Shown: one piece after another, positions 1 through 9,413 of the stretch
How positions within the stretch are numbered: the first letter of the stretch is position 1
Layout: every line of letters starts with the position of its first letter
Assembly (NCBI GenBank): GCA_903813345.2
Contig: CAIIXF020000011.1
Coordinates: forward strand, 1,204,571-1,264,570
DNA from: Owenia fusiformis
Lineage: Eukaryota > Annelida > Polychaeta > Sabellida > Oweniidae
Reading direction: 5' to 3'
Length of the DNA: 60,000 nucleotides
Made by a program: the position numbers and the translations under genes
The notes under the pieces: generated by a model
The model's input: the letters and a program-made list of their open reading frames with translations, nothing else
Told to the model about the DNA's origin: nothing
The model's database searches: none

Positions 1-195
1 TCAATATGTATCAATTTATCAAATTCGCAAGACTGCGTTTAGTGCATTCCTTCATATGTGAGGGGACCTTATGGCTTTGTTTCACTTGCATTTGAAATCT
101 GAATATCATAATATTGATTTTTGAAGTTTCAAAAGGTCGTCAAAGAAATTTTGATAAATATGGAGAACCTTTTTGTCGACTTAGCTTATATACCT

Positions 196-513
196 GGTGA
201 AGCTGATGTTACTGGTGTAGCTGATGTAGCTGTGGTAGCTGATGTAGTCGGTGTAGCTGATGTAGCCGCTGTAGCTGGTGTAGCTGATGTCGCTGGTGTA
301 GCTGATGTAGCTGGGGTAGCTGATGTAGCTGGGGTAGCTGATGTAGCTGGTGTAGCTGATGTAGTCGGTGTAGCTGATGTAGCTGGTGTAGCTGGTGTAG
401 CTGATGTAGCTAGGGTAGCTGATGTAGCCGCCGTAGCTGATGTAGCTGGGGTAGCTGATGTAGCTGGTGTAGCTGATGTCGCTGGTGTAGCTGATGTAGC
501 TGGTGTAGCTGAT
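196..513. repeat. 18-bp coding-phase minisatellite
   Basis: Tandem copies of an 18-bp unit, GCTGATGTAGCTGGTGTA, built from two 9-bp half-units; roughly 17 copies with point changes (GTAGTC, GTAGCC, GTCGCT variants). Because the unit is a multiple of three and lacks stops, long open frames arise on both strands (Val-Ala-Asp/Gly repeats on plus, Thr-Ser-Ala-Pro repeats on minus). I treat these as by-products of the array, since neither frame has a recognisable start context, a domain or splice evidence. Confidence 0.9.
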
Positions 514-1309
514 TCAGATTCTTGAAAGTGCACACAAAACTCGCCTCTGCAACCTTTAGCTACCCACAGGGTCCCTGTGCTGTAATCGAAGTCCCATTTG
601 TCAATCATCGTGCATTGTGTCCTAGAATGAATAGCGAATAAAGTATTTTTCAATATTTTGTCATCTCTCTCGCTTTCTCGCTCTCTCCAATTGAGAAGGG
701 AGACAATACATTGGGGTTATATAACATCACACGTTCGCGTACAAGTTCTCTTTACCTCTTGACTACCTGGAGTGACGAGATTTCTCGTCTCCTCAGAAAT
801 GACCTTGAAACCCAGAGTGATGAGAAAATCCGTCACAAATTTTTTTTACTAAAATTGCTCTTATTTGAACAATTTTCATCCAATTTACTTTAAAATTGTT
901 TTTTAGAGCCTGGACTTCAAGAGGTTAAACACGTTTAGCTTAATAGGCGAGTAGGCCAAAGAAATAAATTGTGAGTTTAATAGTTCAACTGACCCTATGG
1001 GAAAATTTGGTATCATAGCAAAGCTCAGAGAATTGTCTTTGTCGTGTGATAAATAATTTGTGTTGGAATAGGTGACGTTGTCATGGAAACGGGCGTTGAA
1101 CAAAATATATCCTTAATAAGAATAAAAAGTACAGCACCGTTGCAAGGGATATCTGGTTAAGTCAATGTGCAACTTTGAAACAATGAAAATTGAGGAATTG
1201 AAAGAATTTTAGTTTATCTTCAACATTTAACTCAAAATTGTACATATTCTACTCTTTTTTGATTATTGTGATGTCATAATGGTCTATTTTGAATGAAAAA
1301 CAGTTGGTC
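514..1309. other. Non-coding stretch
   Basis: AT-rich sequence with no supported gene. A short CT-rich tract (about 661-688) follows the minisatellite. Small open frames here look random. Confidence 0.5.
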
Positions 1310-1588
1310 TCATATGAAATTATTAACACCATTAGATTGTGTAACCTCACTATTAACTGATGATCCTATAATATAAACATGATCGTACCTTGATACCTGA
1401 GTCTTGAGTGTTACGTCTTCCATAGACATGGATGCCAAGAATGGCCTTTTGTCGAACACAGTACAAGTGACATTCCTCCATCTTTTACTTGAGCAGGGAA
1501 AGCAATACTCCCCTAGTATTGAAGTATAAATATCATAGTGATTATTAAAGAACCAATAAGAAAGCTGTAGGTTATCTCTAGTATACAA
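1310..1588 (-). CDS. Unidentified exon-like open frame
   Basis: A 92-codon open frame in AT-rich DNA, with a cysteine-containing stretch (EYCFPCSS, then RNVTCTV) and possible splice signals. A pyrimidine-rich acceptor ends in CTCAAG near 1487, and donors follow CTCAG or ATCAAG near 1390. It lies downstream of the minus-strand EGF exons, so it could be a later exon of that gene. The phase of the best splice choice (2) does not match the phase 1 end of the EGF exon, so another exon would have to intervene. The NVTCTV segment is loosely Ig-like but I cannot assign a family. It may be chance. Confidence 0.22.
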   Translation of the reverse strand: MYTRDNLQLSYWFFNNHYDIYTSILGEYCFPCSSKRWRNVTCTVFDKRPFLASMSMEDVTLKTQVSRYDHVYIIGSSVNSEVTQSNGVNNFI

Positions 1589-2090
1589 AACGTTTTGGTT
1601 GCCCCTATTTAATAAACAATTCTACATCAACATTTCGAATAATAAAAAAATTTTACGACAACACTAAAAATGATGAAATTGTGTCAAATCTTCCATATCA
1701 AAACGCCTATTACATGCTCGTGAAACGTCATTTTTTATGGTAAAGCCTTCCTAATGTGTTTAAAATGGAAATTTGGAAAAGTATTTAAAAATATTTTATA
1801 TAACTGCTTTTGTTAACTTAAAACAACCCCCCCCCAAAAAAAAGAAATATTTTAAAATTAAGATAAACCTTTTATTTCATTAACATGATACTTTTTTTTA
1901 AATCAACCAAACTTCTCTTTGTACAATTACAATATTATTACCACCTTGCCTGGCCAGTTCCAGGGGTTTTAGTGCTAGTTTAGAAGGCATTCATTTTACT
2001 ACATCGACCTGAGAAATGTGTGACGTCATAGTGGTGGTCCATATGGACCGGTCTAGAATATATTCTGGACTAATAAATAATACTAATAAC
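1589..2090. other. Non-coding stretch
   Basis: AT-rich, with a C9/A-rich run at about 1827-1844 and a short palindrome GGTCCATATGGACC near 2037-2050. No gene seen. Confidence 0.5.
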
Positions 2091-2179
2091 GTCATTTCTG
2101 CGAGCAATATTGTAAAATATTGGACCTTGGGCCTTCGGCACTCGGTCCAATATTTCACTATATTGCCCTTAGAAATGAC
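2091..2179. repeat. Palindromic fold-back repeat
   Basis: An almost perfect hairpin of about 89 bp. GTCATTTCT at the left pairs with AGAAATGAC at the right, and AATATTGGACC inside pairs with GGTCCAATATT around a short GC-rich loop. Similarity of the flanks (about 2068-2090 against the complement of about 2180-2203) suggests a slightly larger MITE-like palindrome. Confidence 0.75.
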
Positions 2180-2660
2180 ATTGTTGTACTATTGATAGCC
2201 CTAAACACGTCGTGTTTATGTCGTTTTGTTCCACTGAGGTTCGGGTAGATGTTTTATTTCATGCCGAGCATATGATACCAATAACAAAAGGAGTGTCCGA
2301 TGTGTTTTCTAATACGATATAGAAAAAAGTATTAATATATTTTTCAAATGTTAATGCTACCATCCAAAAGATGACCATTAAATTGACGATGTGTAAAATT
2401 TTGAATGTTTTGATTACTGGTTTAAGAGAAATGCATGTCCACAAAGTTAGTCATATCGATACCACCCCTTTGACTGAATACAGACTAAACGAATTGTTAT
2501 TCTCACTTTTCAACACAACGCATTTGCGTCTAATCTAACCTTGCTCTTACGCCACTGGATGTAATACTCTAGTATATAAATTTATAATGAAATATTTAAA
2601 ATAGTATCGTATACATGATTGATACCACTATTATTAGTCGAGGGTCAAACTTTTTCTTAC
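2180..2660. other. Probable intron/downstream sequence of EGF gene
   Basis: Lies 3' of the EGF exon donor at 2660/2661 on the minus strand. One minus-strand open frame (2259-2444) is rich in hydrophobic codons, as expected of AT-rich DNA, and has no convincing splice context. No exon is called. Confidence 0.4.
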
Positions 2661-2777
2661 CTCGACTACAACGACTACCATTTGTCCCGGTTGGGCATAA
2701 GCATTTAAAATTCCCACCAAATGTGTTTATACACACGGCTGCCTCTCCATGACATGGAGCTGAGGAACATGCGTTCT
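2661..2777 (-). CDS. EGF-like domain exon
   Basis: A 117-bp exon coding one complete EGF-like module with six cysteines in the standard order: C-x4-C, C in AAVC, then KCLC and a last C in SRC. The glycine/aromatic feature GGNFKC precedes Cys4. The acceptor (TTTTGTTTGTAG) and donor (CGAG|GTAAGA) are strong. The exon is symmetric phase 1-1, the usual class for shuffled extracellular EGF exons. It joins in frame to the microexon at 7829-7867 through an intron of 5,051 bp. EGF modules act outside the cell in protein binding or adhesion. I see no clear calcium-binding consensus (D/N-x-D/N-E/Q). The gene continues beyond 2660, so the full architecture is unknown. Confidence 0.85.
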
Positions 2778-3556
2778 CTACAAACAAAAGATAATATATT
2801 AAAAAATATTATGAATTGTAATTGATACTGTCCATTTATACTCGAATTGACTAATTTAATAGACGATTTAATCTTATTTTAGTTGGAACTTAGAGGTTAA
2901 AGGACTGATTTCTTGCTGAACAGAAAATTGTAAATGTTTGAATTTTTTAGCACTAAAATAGCCTGCGATACGACATCACTACAAACGACAAGCACACACT
3001 GATCTAAAACAGATTAGAAGAAAACTGCCAATATGAGATAGGGCATGGGCAAAGGGTTGGGATTTTTTCAATATTATATTTTATCTTAAAGACATGCTAT
3101 TGAGACTTCTCCGTGGCATTTTTTCCTTATTCCTTTTTGTTTTGAATTTTTTACACCATAGCATTAACTAACTACTCAATATGCAACTTTTCACCACGTA
3201 GAATTGTAAAATATTAAGTTTGAAAATTCCATTTTTATAATGGAGCTCAATGGGAAAAACAACATTATTTGAATTATTTTCAAACGTAGCGGTGCGATTT
3301 TCTTGAAATTGACAGATATAATAAATATTGGTGAAATGAAATGTTTGAAGAAAAATGAAGAAAATTCACCGTCCTGGTAACGCAAAATATGGAAAAATGT
3401 GAAATAATCATAAAAACCTGTAAAAATAGATTGAAGGGGTGATATTCAATTTTAATGTGCCTTTCACTACTACAGAGTAACCATAGTTTTGGTAATGGTT
3501 CACTAATTTTAAAAGCATATCTTCCAGCATGTGTATCAAGCACAAGTAATACAATT

Positions 3557-4352
3557 ATATAAACCTTGACGGGGATCCTCGGCGCATGTGGGGTACCTTT
3601 TTCAACGTTTGGTATGGCAATGGACCCATATTTTAGGATTTGGTATGGGAATGCCCGGAAATTTCTGACTTCTGAGGTATGTCAATGGTCGGACGTTTGC
3701 TCTTCTGGTATGAGAATGGTCGTTGTAGATACGTTACCTAACATCCGTGGTATGGCATTGGTCCAGTAGTTGCAAATTTGAAGTTGTTTTGGATCGTTTC
3801 CCGAAGTATCTTCTTTTCCAGGGCCTTCTTCAACTTTTGAATTTTAGCCCTTTCCCCGGGAAATGAGGACCAATCATAGGCTTTGATGAAGTCTCGCGAG
3901 ATTTTTCGTGATTTCAATACAAAACTTGCCGCCAAGAAAAATGGACGCTCGACTCGATTCGATTCATTTATGACCCCAACTACAGTATGGCATTTGTCCT
4001 TGATTTGAGGTATGGCGATTGGTCCTGTATTTGCACATTTGTATGACATTGATCCTATATTTCATTTACTTTGAATTAAGGTATGGCATTGGTCCCATAT
4101 TTGGACATTTGTTATGGCATTGGTCCTACATTTTGACATTTGGTATGACATTGGTCCCATAATTGGACATTTGGTATGGCATTGGTCCTATATTTGGACA
4201 TTTGGTATGGCATTGGTCCTATATTTGGACATTTGGTATGGCCTTTGGGCGTTATTTTGGTTGGTATGGAAACATATTGAAATTTGACAGATTGGTATGG
4301 GAACATATTGATATTTGAGGCTTCAGCCTAGGACCCCCGTCGAGTTTTATAT
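3557..4352. mobile_element. Non-autonomous inverted-repeat element
   Basis: About 27-bp terminal inverted repeats, left ATATAAACCTTGACGGGG at 3557 and right (complement) ATATAAAACTCGACGGGG ending at 4352, continuing as GATCCTCGGC against GGTCCTAGGC. They enclose 796 bp with no transposase. Most of the interior is a minisatellite. A TA or TATA target duplication is possible but is hidden by the AT-rich ends. It is MITE-like; the superfamily is not assigned. Confidence 0.7.
3596..4310. repeat. About 31-bp minisatellite inside the element
   Basis: Degenerate tandem units around GGTATGGCATTGGTCC followed by TATATTTGGACATTT. They are cleanest at 4080-4245 and diverged at 3600-3770. A non-repetitive insert (about 3775-4010) separates the two blocks. 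Open frames on the minus strand (3738-4049 and 4112-4306) follow the repeat and are not called as genes. Confidence 0.75.
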
Positions 4353-4758
4353 ACAGTGAACCCCCCGGGAATCGATCATATCACATACTAGTTCGTACTA
4401 TCAAATCGATCTATTATGATGCATATTAAACAATACAGCAGTAGATCTTCAAATTAAAGAATTGAGCTTAATTGAAAAATAAATAAATTGCTTAATATTT
4501 CGGTATGCCTAATTTAGCAGCTGTGGTCACTAGAGACAAAACTTGACACTAAATGATCACTCGAAATAAACGATTTGAATTTTTCATATTTTCTTCTTTT
4601 GGTAATACATCCATTCGTGAAAATTGGCATTCAAAGCTTGTCAATGCAATCATGGTGTTTCCCCCCTCTGGATCTGACCCTTAAAATACTTTTCAGGGGG
4701 AATAGTTTGTCCACCTGTAGGTGTAGCACCTTTTTCTGGCCATATTTTCCTAAAGCCA

Positions 4759-4943
4759 ATTGGGGATTTTCCAAAATTCAAATCCCAATATTTTTGGAAC
4801 TAGGCAAAAGAAAAAAAAAACATCCCTTCTTATTTTGAAGATAATCATATTATTGTAAGATGCTAGGAATATTGGCTTTATTACTTTAGAACTGTTCTGC
4901 AGGGGGTCTTTTGAAGATTGATAGATTAACATGGGGCTCAATA
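4759..4943 (+). repeat. Direct duplication, copy 1
   Basis: Begins at the shared block TTGGGGATTTTCC, continues through an A-rich run and a TTCTGCAGGGG motif, and ends near GGGCTCAATATA. It is highly similar to copy 2 at 5136-5321, offset by about 377 bp. The overlapping open frames on both strands are the same in both copies and look fortuitous. Confidence 0.8.
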
Positions 4944-5135
4944 TAGGTTTTTTATACAACTTCACGGCTAAATATATTAAAAATAAGAAATTTTTAGAAA
5001 TGTGCCTGTTTGATTTCTTTTAAGTCAATATATCAACTATAGAAATCTACTTAATATTAGAAAATTTCATAGTAAACTTTTTGAGAAAAGGACACTTTAT
5101 TAAAGCCATATTGACAGCGGTTTATAATGGCAGCC

Positions 5136-5321
5136 ATTTGGGGATTTTCCAAAATTCAAATGCCAATATCTTTGGAACTAGGCAAAAGAAAAAAAACAAC
5201 CCTTCTTATTTTGAAGATAATCATGTTATTGTAAGATACTATGAATATGGGGTTTATTACTTTAGAACTGCTCTGCAGGGGATATTTTGAAGATTGATGA
5301 ATTAACATAGAGCTCAATGTA
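5136..5321 (+). repeat. Direct duplication, copy 2
   Basis: Second copy of the roughly 185-bp unit at 4759-4943, with scattered substitutions and small indels. The segment before it (GACAGCGGTTTATAATGG) is missing or diverged in copy 1, so the boundaries are approximate. It may be a dispersed repeat family rather than a simple tandem duplication. Confidence 0.8.
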
Positions 5322-5619
5322 AATGGGCAAGATTTTTGAGGCCTGGGAGGATTTTCCACACAACTTCGTTAGATATCAAAAATATATGTACTAAAAATGC
5401 TTTGGTCAAATAATTGTGCTTTATATATATAGCATGTGCAATTCTATGATTTTATTGACCTAACTGACTGCACTAATTTGAAAAATCAATATGATGATAT
5501 CAAATGTCATGTAATGTATAGAGTACTATTTAAGACAAATGTAAATCATAAGGTAAATAAATTCATATATAACGTAATAATTGGTGCAATAGAAATTGAA
5601 AGAAAAATTTAAAAAAATT

Positions 5620-5700
5620 ATCTGATGGAATGTGTAGTTTGTAAAAAATGCTGAGGAACTAGAACACCTTTTTTAGAATGCGCAAATTTAAAAACAGCCA
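5620..5700 (+). pseudogene. LINE zinc-knuckle remnant
   Basis: Across two frames this short stretch reads as CVVCK, EELEHLF and LECANLK. That is the C-x2-C...H...C pattern found near the C-terminus of many non-LTR retrotransposon proteins. An in-frame TGA and a frameshift break it. It sits directly before an RT N-terminal segment, an order opposite to that in an intact element, so two remnants abut here. Confidence 0.5.
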
Positions 5701-5705
5701 AGGAT

Positions 5706-6167
5706 AATTTAATTATACCTCTGACATATATATGCAACCTCTATCTTTCAACAGCAACATTTCCAGACTTACTAAAAAAGCAAAGCTCAAGCCTACATGT
5801 ATATTTAAAAAGGAGGGTGAAACTAAATTCAATAACTACAGACCAATTTCCCTATTATCAGTATTCTCAAAAGTGTTGGAGCGAGTAATGGCAAATCGAC
5901 TTATAGATTTTCTTGAAAGATATAATAATATCTTCTGTGAACAGCAATTTGGCTTAAGAAAAAATATATCTACATATATTACCAGCTTCTAAAAAAACAT
6001 TAATCCAGTCAATTGAAAAGAACGATCTTAATATTGCTATTTTCATTGACTTGTCTAAAGCATTTGATACGGTTAATCATGAAATATTTCTTCAAGAATT
6101 ATACTATTATGGAATCAGGGGAAATGCACATAAGTGGTTCATTAGCTATCTTTCAAACTGAAACGTT
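5706..6167 (+). pseudogene. Non-LTR retrotransposon reverse transcriptase, broken
   Basis: Recognisable RT-domain blocks in order: STATFPDLLKK (about 5745-5778), FNNYRPISLLSVFSKVLERV (about 5829-5888), FCEQQFGLRKNIST (about 5932-5973), and motif A as FIDLSKAFDTVNHE (about 6040-6081). At least two frameshifts and a stop at about 6158 interrupt it. The catalytic YxDD region is absent. It resembles Jockey/CR1-like LINEs. It is a dead copy in the intron of the EGF gene on the opposite strand. Confidence 0.9.
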
Positions 6168-6220
6168 CAAATCAAAATTCATGATCTTTCATCCACACAA
6201 TTAAAAGAATCTGAAATAAA

Positions 6221-6615
6221 AATGCTAAATATTAAAATTAGAAATAAACCCACTGAGAGAATTTCAAAGAACAGACGATTCCTCTCCACAATTTAAGAAA
6301 ATAAAGATACTTAAACTAGAAGATATTTATAAGCTTAATGTTGGTACTTTTGTATTAAATTGTCTCAAACGACCTAAATAACTTCCTCAAACTTTATTCT
6401 ATGACTACTTCATATCAAATCCTCAAACACATGGTCAAGAGACACGTTATATATTCAATCTTAGAGCTAATCAATTTAAATCTACATTTGGACAAAGACA
6501 CATTAAATACATAGGAAAAACAACATGGAATGAATTACCTGAAACTTTTAAACAATTGAATTCTAGAAATAAATTTAAGTCAGATTTGAAAAAGTATTAT
6601 CTTGACAAGTATTAA
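6221..6615 (+). pseudogene. LINE ORF2 C-terminal remnant
   Basis: Follows the RT block after loss of the catalytic part. Conserved LINE tail features are readable: KLNVGTFVLNC, a TRYIFNLRANQF stretch, IGKTTWNELPETFK and FKSDLKKYYLDKY, ending in a stop at about 6615. One in-frame TAA at about 6379 is present. It is probably the same element as 5706-6167 with an internal deletion. The sequence to about 6840 may be its 3' UTR. Confidence 0.75.
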
Positions 6616-6842
6616 ATTGATCTGTAATACATTTAGCTATATGTGATTATATATATGTATATTTCTTTCTCTTCTTTTACCTTTCTCCTAACTTTCTATC
6701 GTTTAAAACAGTTTTATATCTTGTCATCCTGATTAATACAATTATGTTATATCATCATATGTAACTATATACACCCGCACGGGTGTCAGTTGCCTGTACA
6801 ATGTGCGTTGATATAATTGATGAATAAACAACTATGCAAACT

Positions 6843-7074
6843 GTAAATTCGATAATGAATGGGACAATTTGGAAATAACTAATTTATTTGAAAGACATAA
6901 AATGCGTTTCTACTTTAGAGGAGATAGCTTATTAGAAAAAATGATAGAGATTAATGGTAAAATTGCTATTATTAAACGGAAATATGGTTAAAAAGATGCC
7001 TATAATTTTTTAATTAAGAACATATATTTAGATTATAAAAGTATAATAGTACTACCTGACATAGATGTGTAAAA
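6843..7074 (+). pseudogene. Unidentified decayed coding relic
   Basis: One plus-strand frame reads as protein-like sequence (ITNLFERHKMRFYFRGDS, IEINGKIAIIKRKYG, AYNFLIKNIYLDYKSIIVLP) broken by only two stops. Further on, about 7250-7296 ends in a GAATTGAATTGAA-type tail typical of some LINE 3' ends, so this may belong to a retroelement. I do not recognise the protein. Confidence 0.35.
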
Positions 7075-7828
7075 TAGTTTGATGCAAGAATTATGTTTTT
7101 GTTTCCCCAGATGGGGGCTCATTTTACCTCATTGAAAATCATCCAATTTCAAATGTTGTTTCAATGTTCACAATATTTCTGTGAAGTAGATTATAACAAT
7201 ATATAAATGCTTTCCTTTGATATATTTATCTTGGCTTCCAGCAGCCTGGTTTAATGGAGTTTGTAATATAAGAATAATGACATGAATTGAATTGAATATT
7301 GAAAATCCTTTTTCCAAGTCCAATCTATTTTGTGACATAAGAAGCATTTGATCGCTACCCAGTGATTAGAAGTCCATGGTGGGATCGTGTATGAATTGTT
7401 CCAAAACCACTGAAAATCAGGGTTTCTATGAAAAAACCAATTGAACTACGTTATCACAATAAATTGATTAGGCATTTTTTAATCAAATTGAGGTTAAAAT
7501 TAGTCATGATTGGTACCAAAAGAAGACACGCATAATGTAAAGGTATTACTTTTCTGAGAATGAGGGCTAATATGACATATAGAGGCAGACATATAAACAT
7601 CTTTTTCATGAATTTCATTACTTTGAGATTGTAAAATATGTGAAAGGTGACGTCACAATCAAAGAACTTTCAAAATTTCTCCAATATTGAAGATAAGTCG
7701 CAAAATGGTATATCTTCTCCAGACTAATTAAATTCCTTTTTTGGTATGTAACACATGCATGATCTGTGTCCCATTTTATATTGTCCACCTTCTATATTAC
7801 TTGATTGATCTATTATGTTTTAACTTAC

Positions 7829-7867
7829 CATTTCCAGGCCAAGTACAATTATCAGCATTTGGAACAT
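7829..7867 (-). CDS. 39-nt microexon of EGF gene
   Basis: Thirteen codons (xVPNADNCTWPGN) between a clear acceptor (TTATTTTCAG) and donor (G|GTAAGTTA), symmetric phase 1-1. It joins in frame to the exon at 7964-8056 (intron 96 bp) and, downstream, to the EGF exon at 2661-2777. It adds one cysteine and an N-glycosylation sequon (NCT). Being 1-1 and small, it could be skipped without a frame change, so alternative splicing is possible. Confidence 0.65.
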
Positions 7868-7963
7868 CTGAAAATAAATGTGGCAATTAGCAAAGTTGTT
7901 AGCAATGTTTAAAGGTTTCCAATCGATAATATATTTGGGTTTGCTTCTCTTTTGATCCCTTAC

Positions 7964-8056
7964 CTTCACTACAGTTTTTGCCTTGTTTGTTTGGTGGACA
8001 AATGCACTGGTAACCACCGTTCCAGGGAATGGAAATACCAGTATTGCAAAGGGAAT
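7964..8056 (-). CDS. Four-cysteine EGF-related exon
   Basis: A 93-bp, phase 1-1 exon with acceptor TTGTTTTGCAG and donor GAAG|GTAAGG. It encodes DSLCNTG, then GGYQCICPPNKQGKNC, matching the second half of an EGF module (Cys3-Cys4-x-Cys5-Cys6). No Cys1 or Cys2 precedes it, because it follows straight on the signal-peptide exon. It is either a minimal EGF-like module, or part of a domain whose other cysteines come from an exon I missed in the 323-bp intron at 8057-8379. Confidence 0.75.
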
Positions 8057-8379
8057 CTGCAAAACAAGTGCCGACCCCGTTATTTGACAATTATAGTAGA
8101 TATATAAATTTTATAAATACACAATATACGGGATGGGCCAAAAAACAATACCCAAGTTTAAAGATGAATTATTTATATGATGTAACTTAACCCTAGGTGA
8201 AAAGGTGAAAACTAGAATTAATATAAATTAAAAATTGAAAAAAAAAACATATACATGAGAATTTTTAAATAGTCAACATTATAGCAATTTAATTTCTTGA
8301 TCTCCATTCGTTTACATTTCAAAGTATAATACTTTAATTTGCAATTCAAAGCATGGTCTATTTCAAGTTACAGCATTAC

Positions 8380-8440
8380 CTGAGGCTGCGGTCAAAGCGT
8401 GAACCACCAACACTATTACAACCGGATTTATGAGCGCCAT
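8380..8440 (-). CDS. Start/signal-peptide exon of EGF gene
   Basis: ATG in a strong Kozak context (AAGATGG) opens MALINPVVIVLVVHALTAAS, a textbook secretory signal with a hydrophobic core and a small-residue cleavage region. It ends in phase 1 at TCAG|GTAATG and splices in frame to 7964-8056, giving Ser-Asp after the signal. An acceptor (TTGCTTTTCCAG, exon side from 8477) suggests 37 nt of 5' UTR here and a further untranslated exon upstream. The frame is open above this ATG, but the signal peptide and the Kozak match favour it. The product is secreted or a type I membrane protein. Confidence 0.75.
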
Positions 8441-8477
8441 CTTTCGATCACACTTTCTTCTATGCCTTATCACAAAT

Positions 8478-8921
8478 CTGGAAAAGCAATATAAGTTAGA
8501 GTAAGTATGCTTATAATCGTCTCCATACGTTTTAAAACCATGGGTCTTCATTACTTTATTACTTTTAGTCTTTTATATTGTAATGATTTTCTTAAATTTC
8601 CAAATGACATTTTTATGTTTCGACAGTCATAATATGAAATACATGTAAGGTTAATATTTCAAAAATTGATCCATGGTTTCTCATCAAAGAGATGGTTTTT
8701 GATGCAGTAGTATTATCCCTTTGGTGAATAACTTCTTTATATCCACTTCCTCTTATAAAAGAAGATAACAATAACTGGAATTGTAAATTGAACAAAGTGC
8801 ATTTCTTCAGAAATCTGAGGAAAGAGTTAAATGTGTAGCCGAGTAAGTAGCTGAATAAGTAACTGAGAACATTTGAAAGTAGCTGTGAAGCTTAGTAAGT
8901 ATCTAAGCAGGTAGCTGAGCA
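8478..8921. other. 5' flank of EGF gene with AGTAGCTGA-like repeats
   Basis: No gene. At about 8835-8920, short degenerate repeats around AAGTAGCTGA occur five or six times, and the MITE at 8922 is inserted in them; the same motif resumes at 9414. No TATA box is obvious enough to call. Confidence 0.45.
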
Positions 8922-9413
8922 ACACCCCAGTCACATTTGTCGTACAGCGGCCGCACGGCGACCGCAGATCAATTAAATCAGTGGATTTCTGCGGTGAGCA
9001 TAGGAAAACTACGCTCGCCTTGCGGCCTCCGTACGGCGCATCCAGCTTTTTACAGGCCGCAGGGTCGCCGTAGAAATTATAACTCGGAGTTATAATATTT
9101 GTTCATTTCTGAGGTGTCCCTGTAGAAATCAACTGGCTCAACAATATTGAATCATTATTTGTCAATGTTTCACGATCACTTTTCATTTGAAATTACATCC
9201 TAGCACTATGAATAACATTTATAAATTGTCCCGATGTAAATAAGTGAAAAAAAAGTATTATTTATCAACAGAAATTTAAAATTCACCGTGCGGCTGCCGT
9301 GGGAAATGTGACTGTAAAAGTATGAGAGCGCAGAAGTTCTACGGCGAGAGTAGAAAAGCTACTGGCCGCAGAAATGATACGCACGGCGGCCGTGGGAAAT
9401 GTGACTGGGGTGT
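8922..9413. mobile_element. GC-rich MITE, 492 bp
   Basis: Perfect 17-bp terminal inverted repeats (ACACCCCAGTCACATTT at the left, its complement at the right) followed by CGGCCGC-rich subterminal sequence. The interior contains GCGGCC/CTACGG motifs and a second, internal copy of the end sequence at about 9286-9315 (GTGGGAAATGTGACTG). There is no transposase. It is markedly richer in G+C than its surroundings. No clean target duplication is visible because it sits in a repetitive GTAGCTGA tract. Confidence 0.85.

Larger units (their letters stand above)
2778..7828 (-). other. Large intron of the EGF gene
   Basis: Inferred 5,051-bp intron between the 39-nt microexon and the EGF exon. It has accumulated transposon material: an inverted-repeat element at 3557-4352, a direct duplication at 4759-5321 and LINE remnants at 5620-7295. 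Another undetected exon inside it cannot be excluded, although the two flanking exons already join in frame. The parts 2778-3556 and 4353-4758 show nothing recognisable. Confidence 0.6.

Noticed and set aside
121-653. Long open frames of Val-Ala-Asp-type and Thr-Ala-Ser-Pro-type repeats on both strands
   Set aside because: They follow from an 18-bp tandem unit lacking stops; there is no gene structure.
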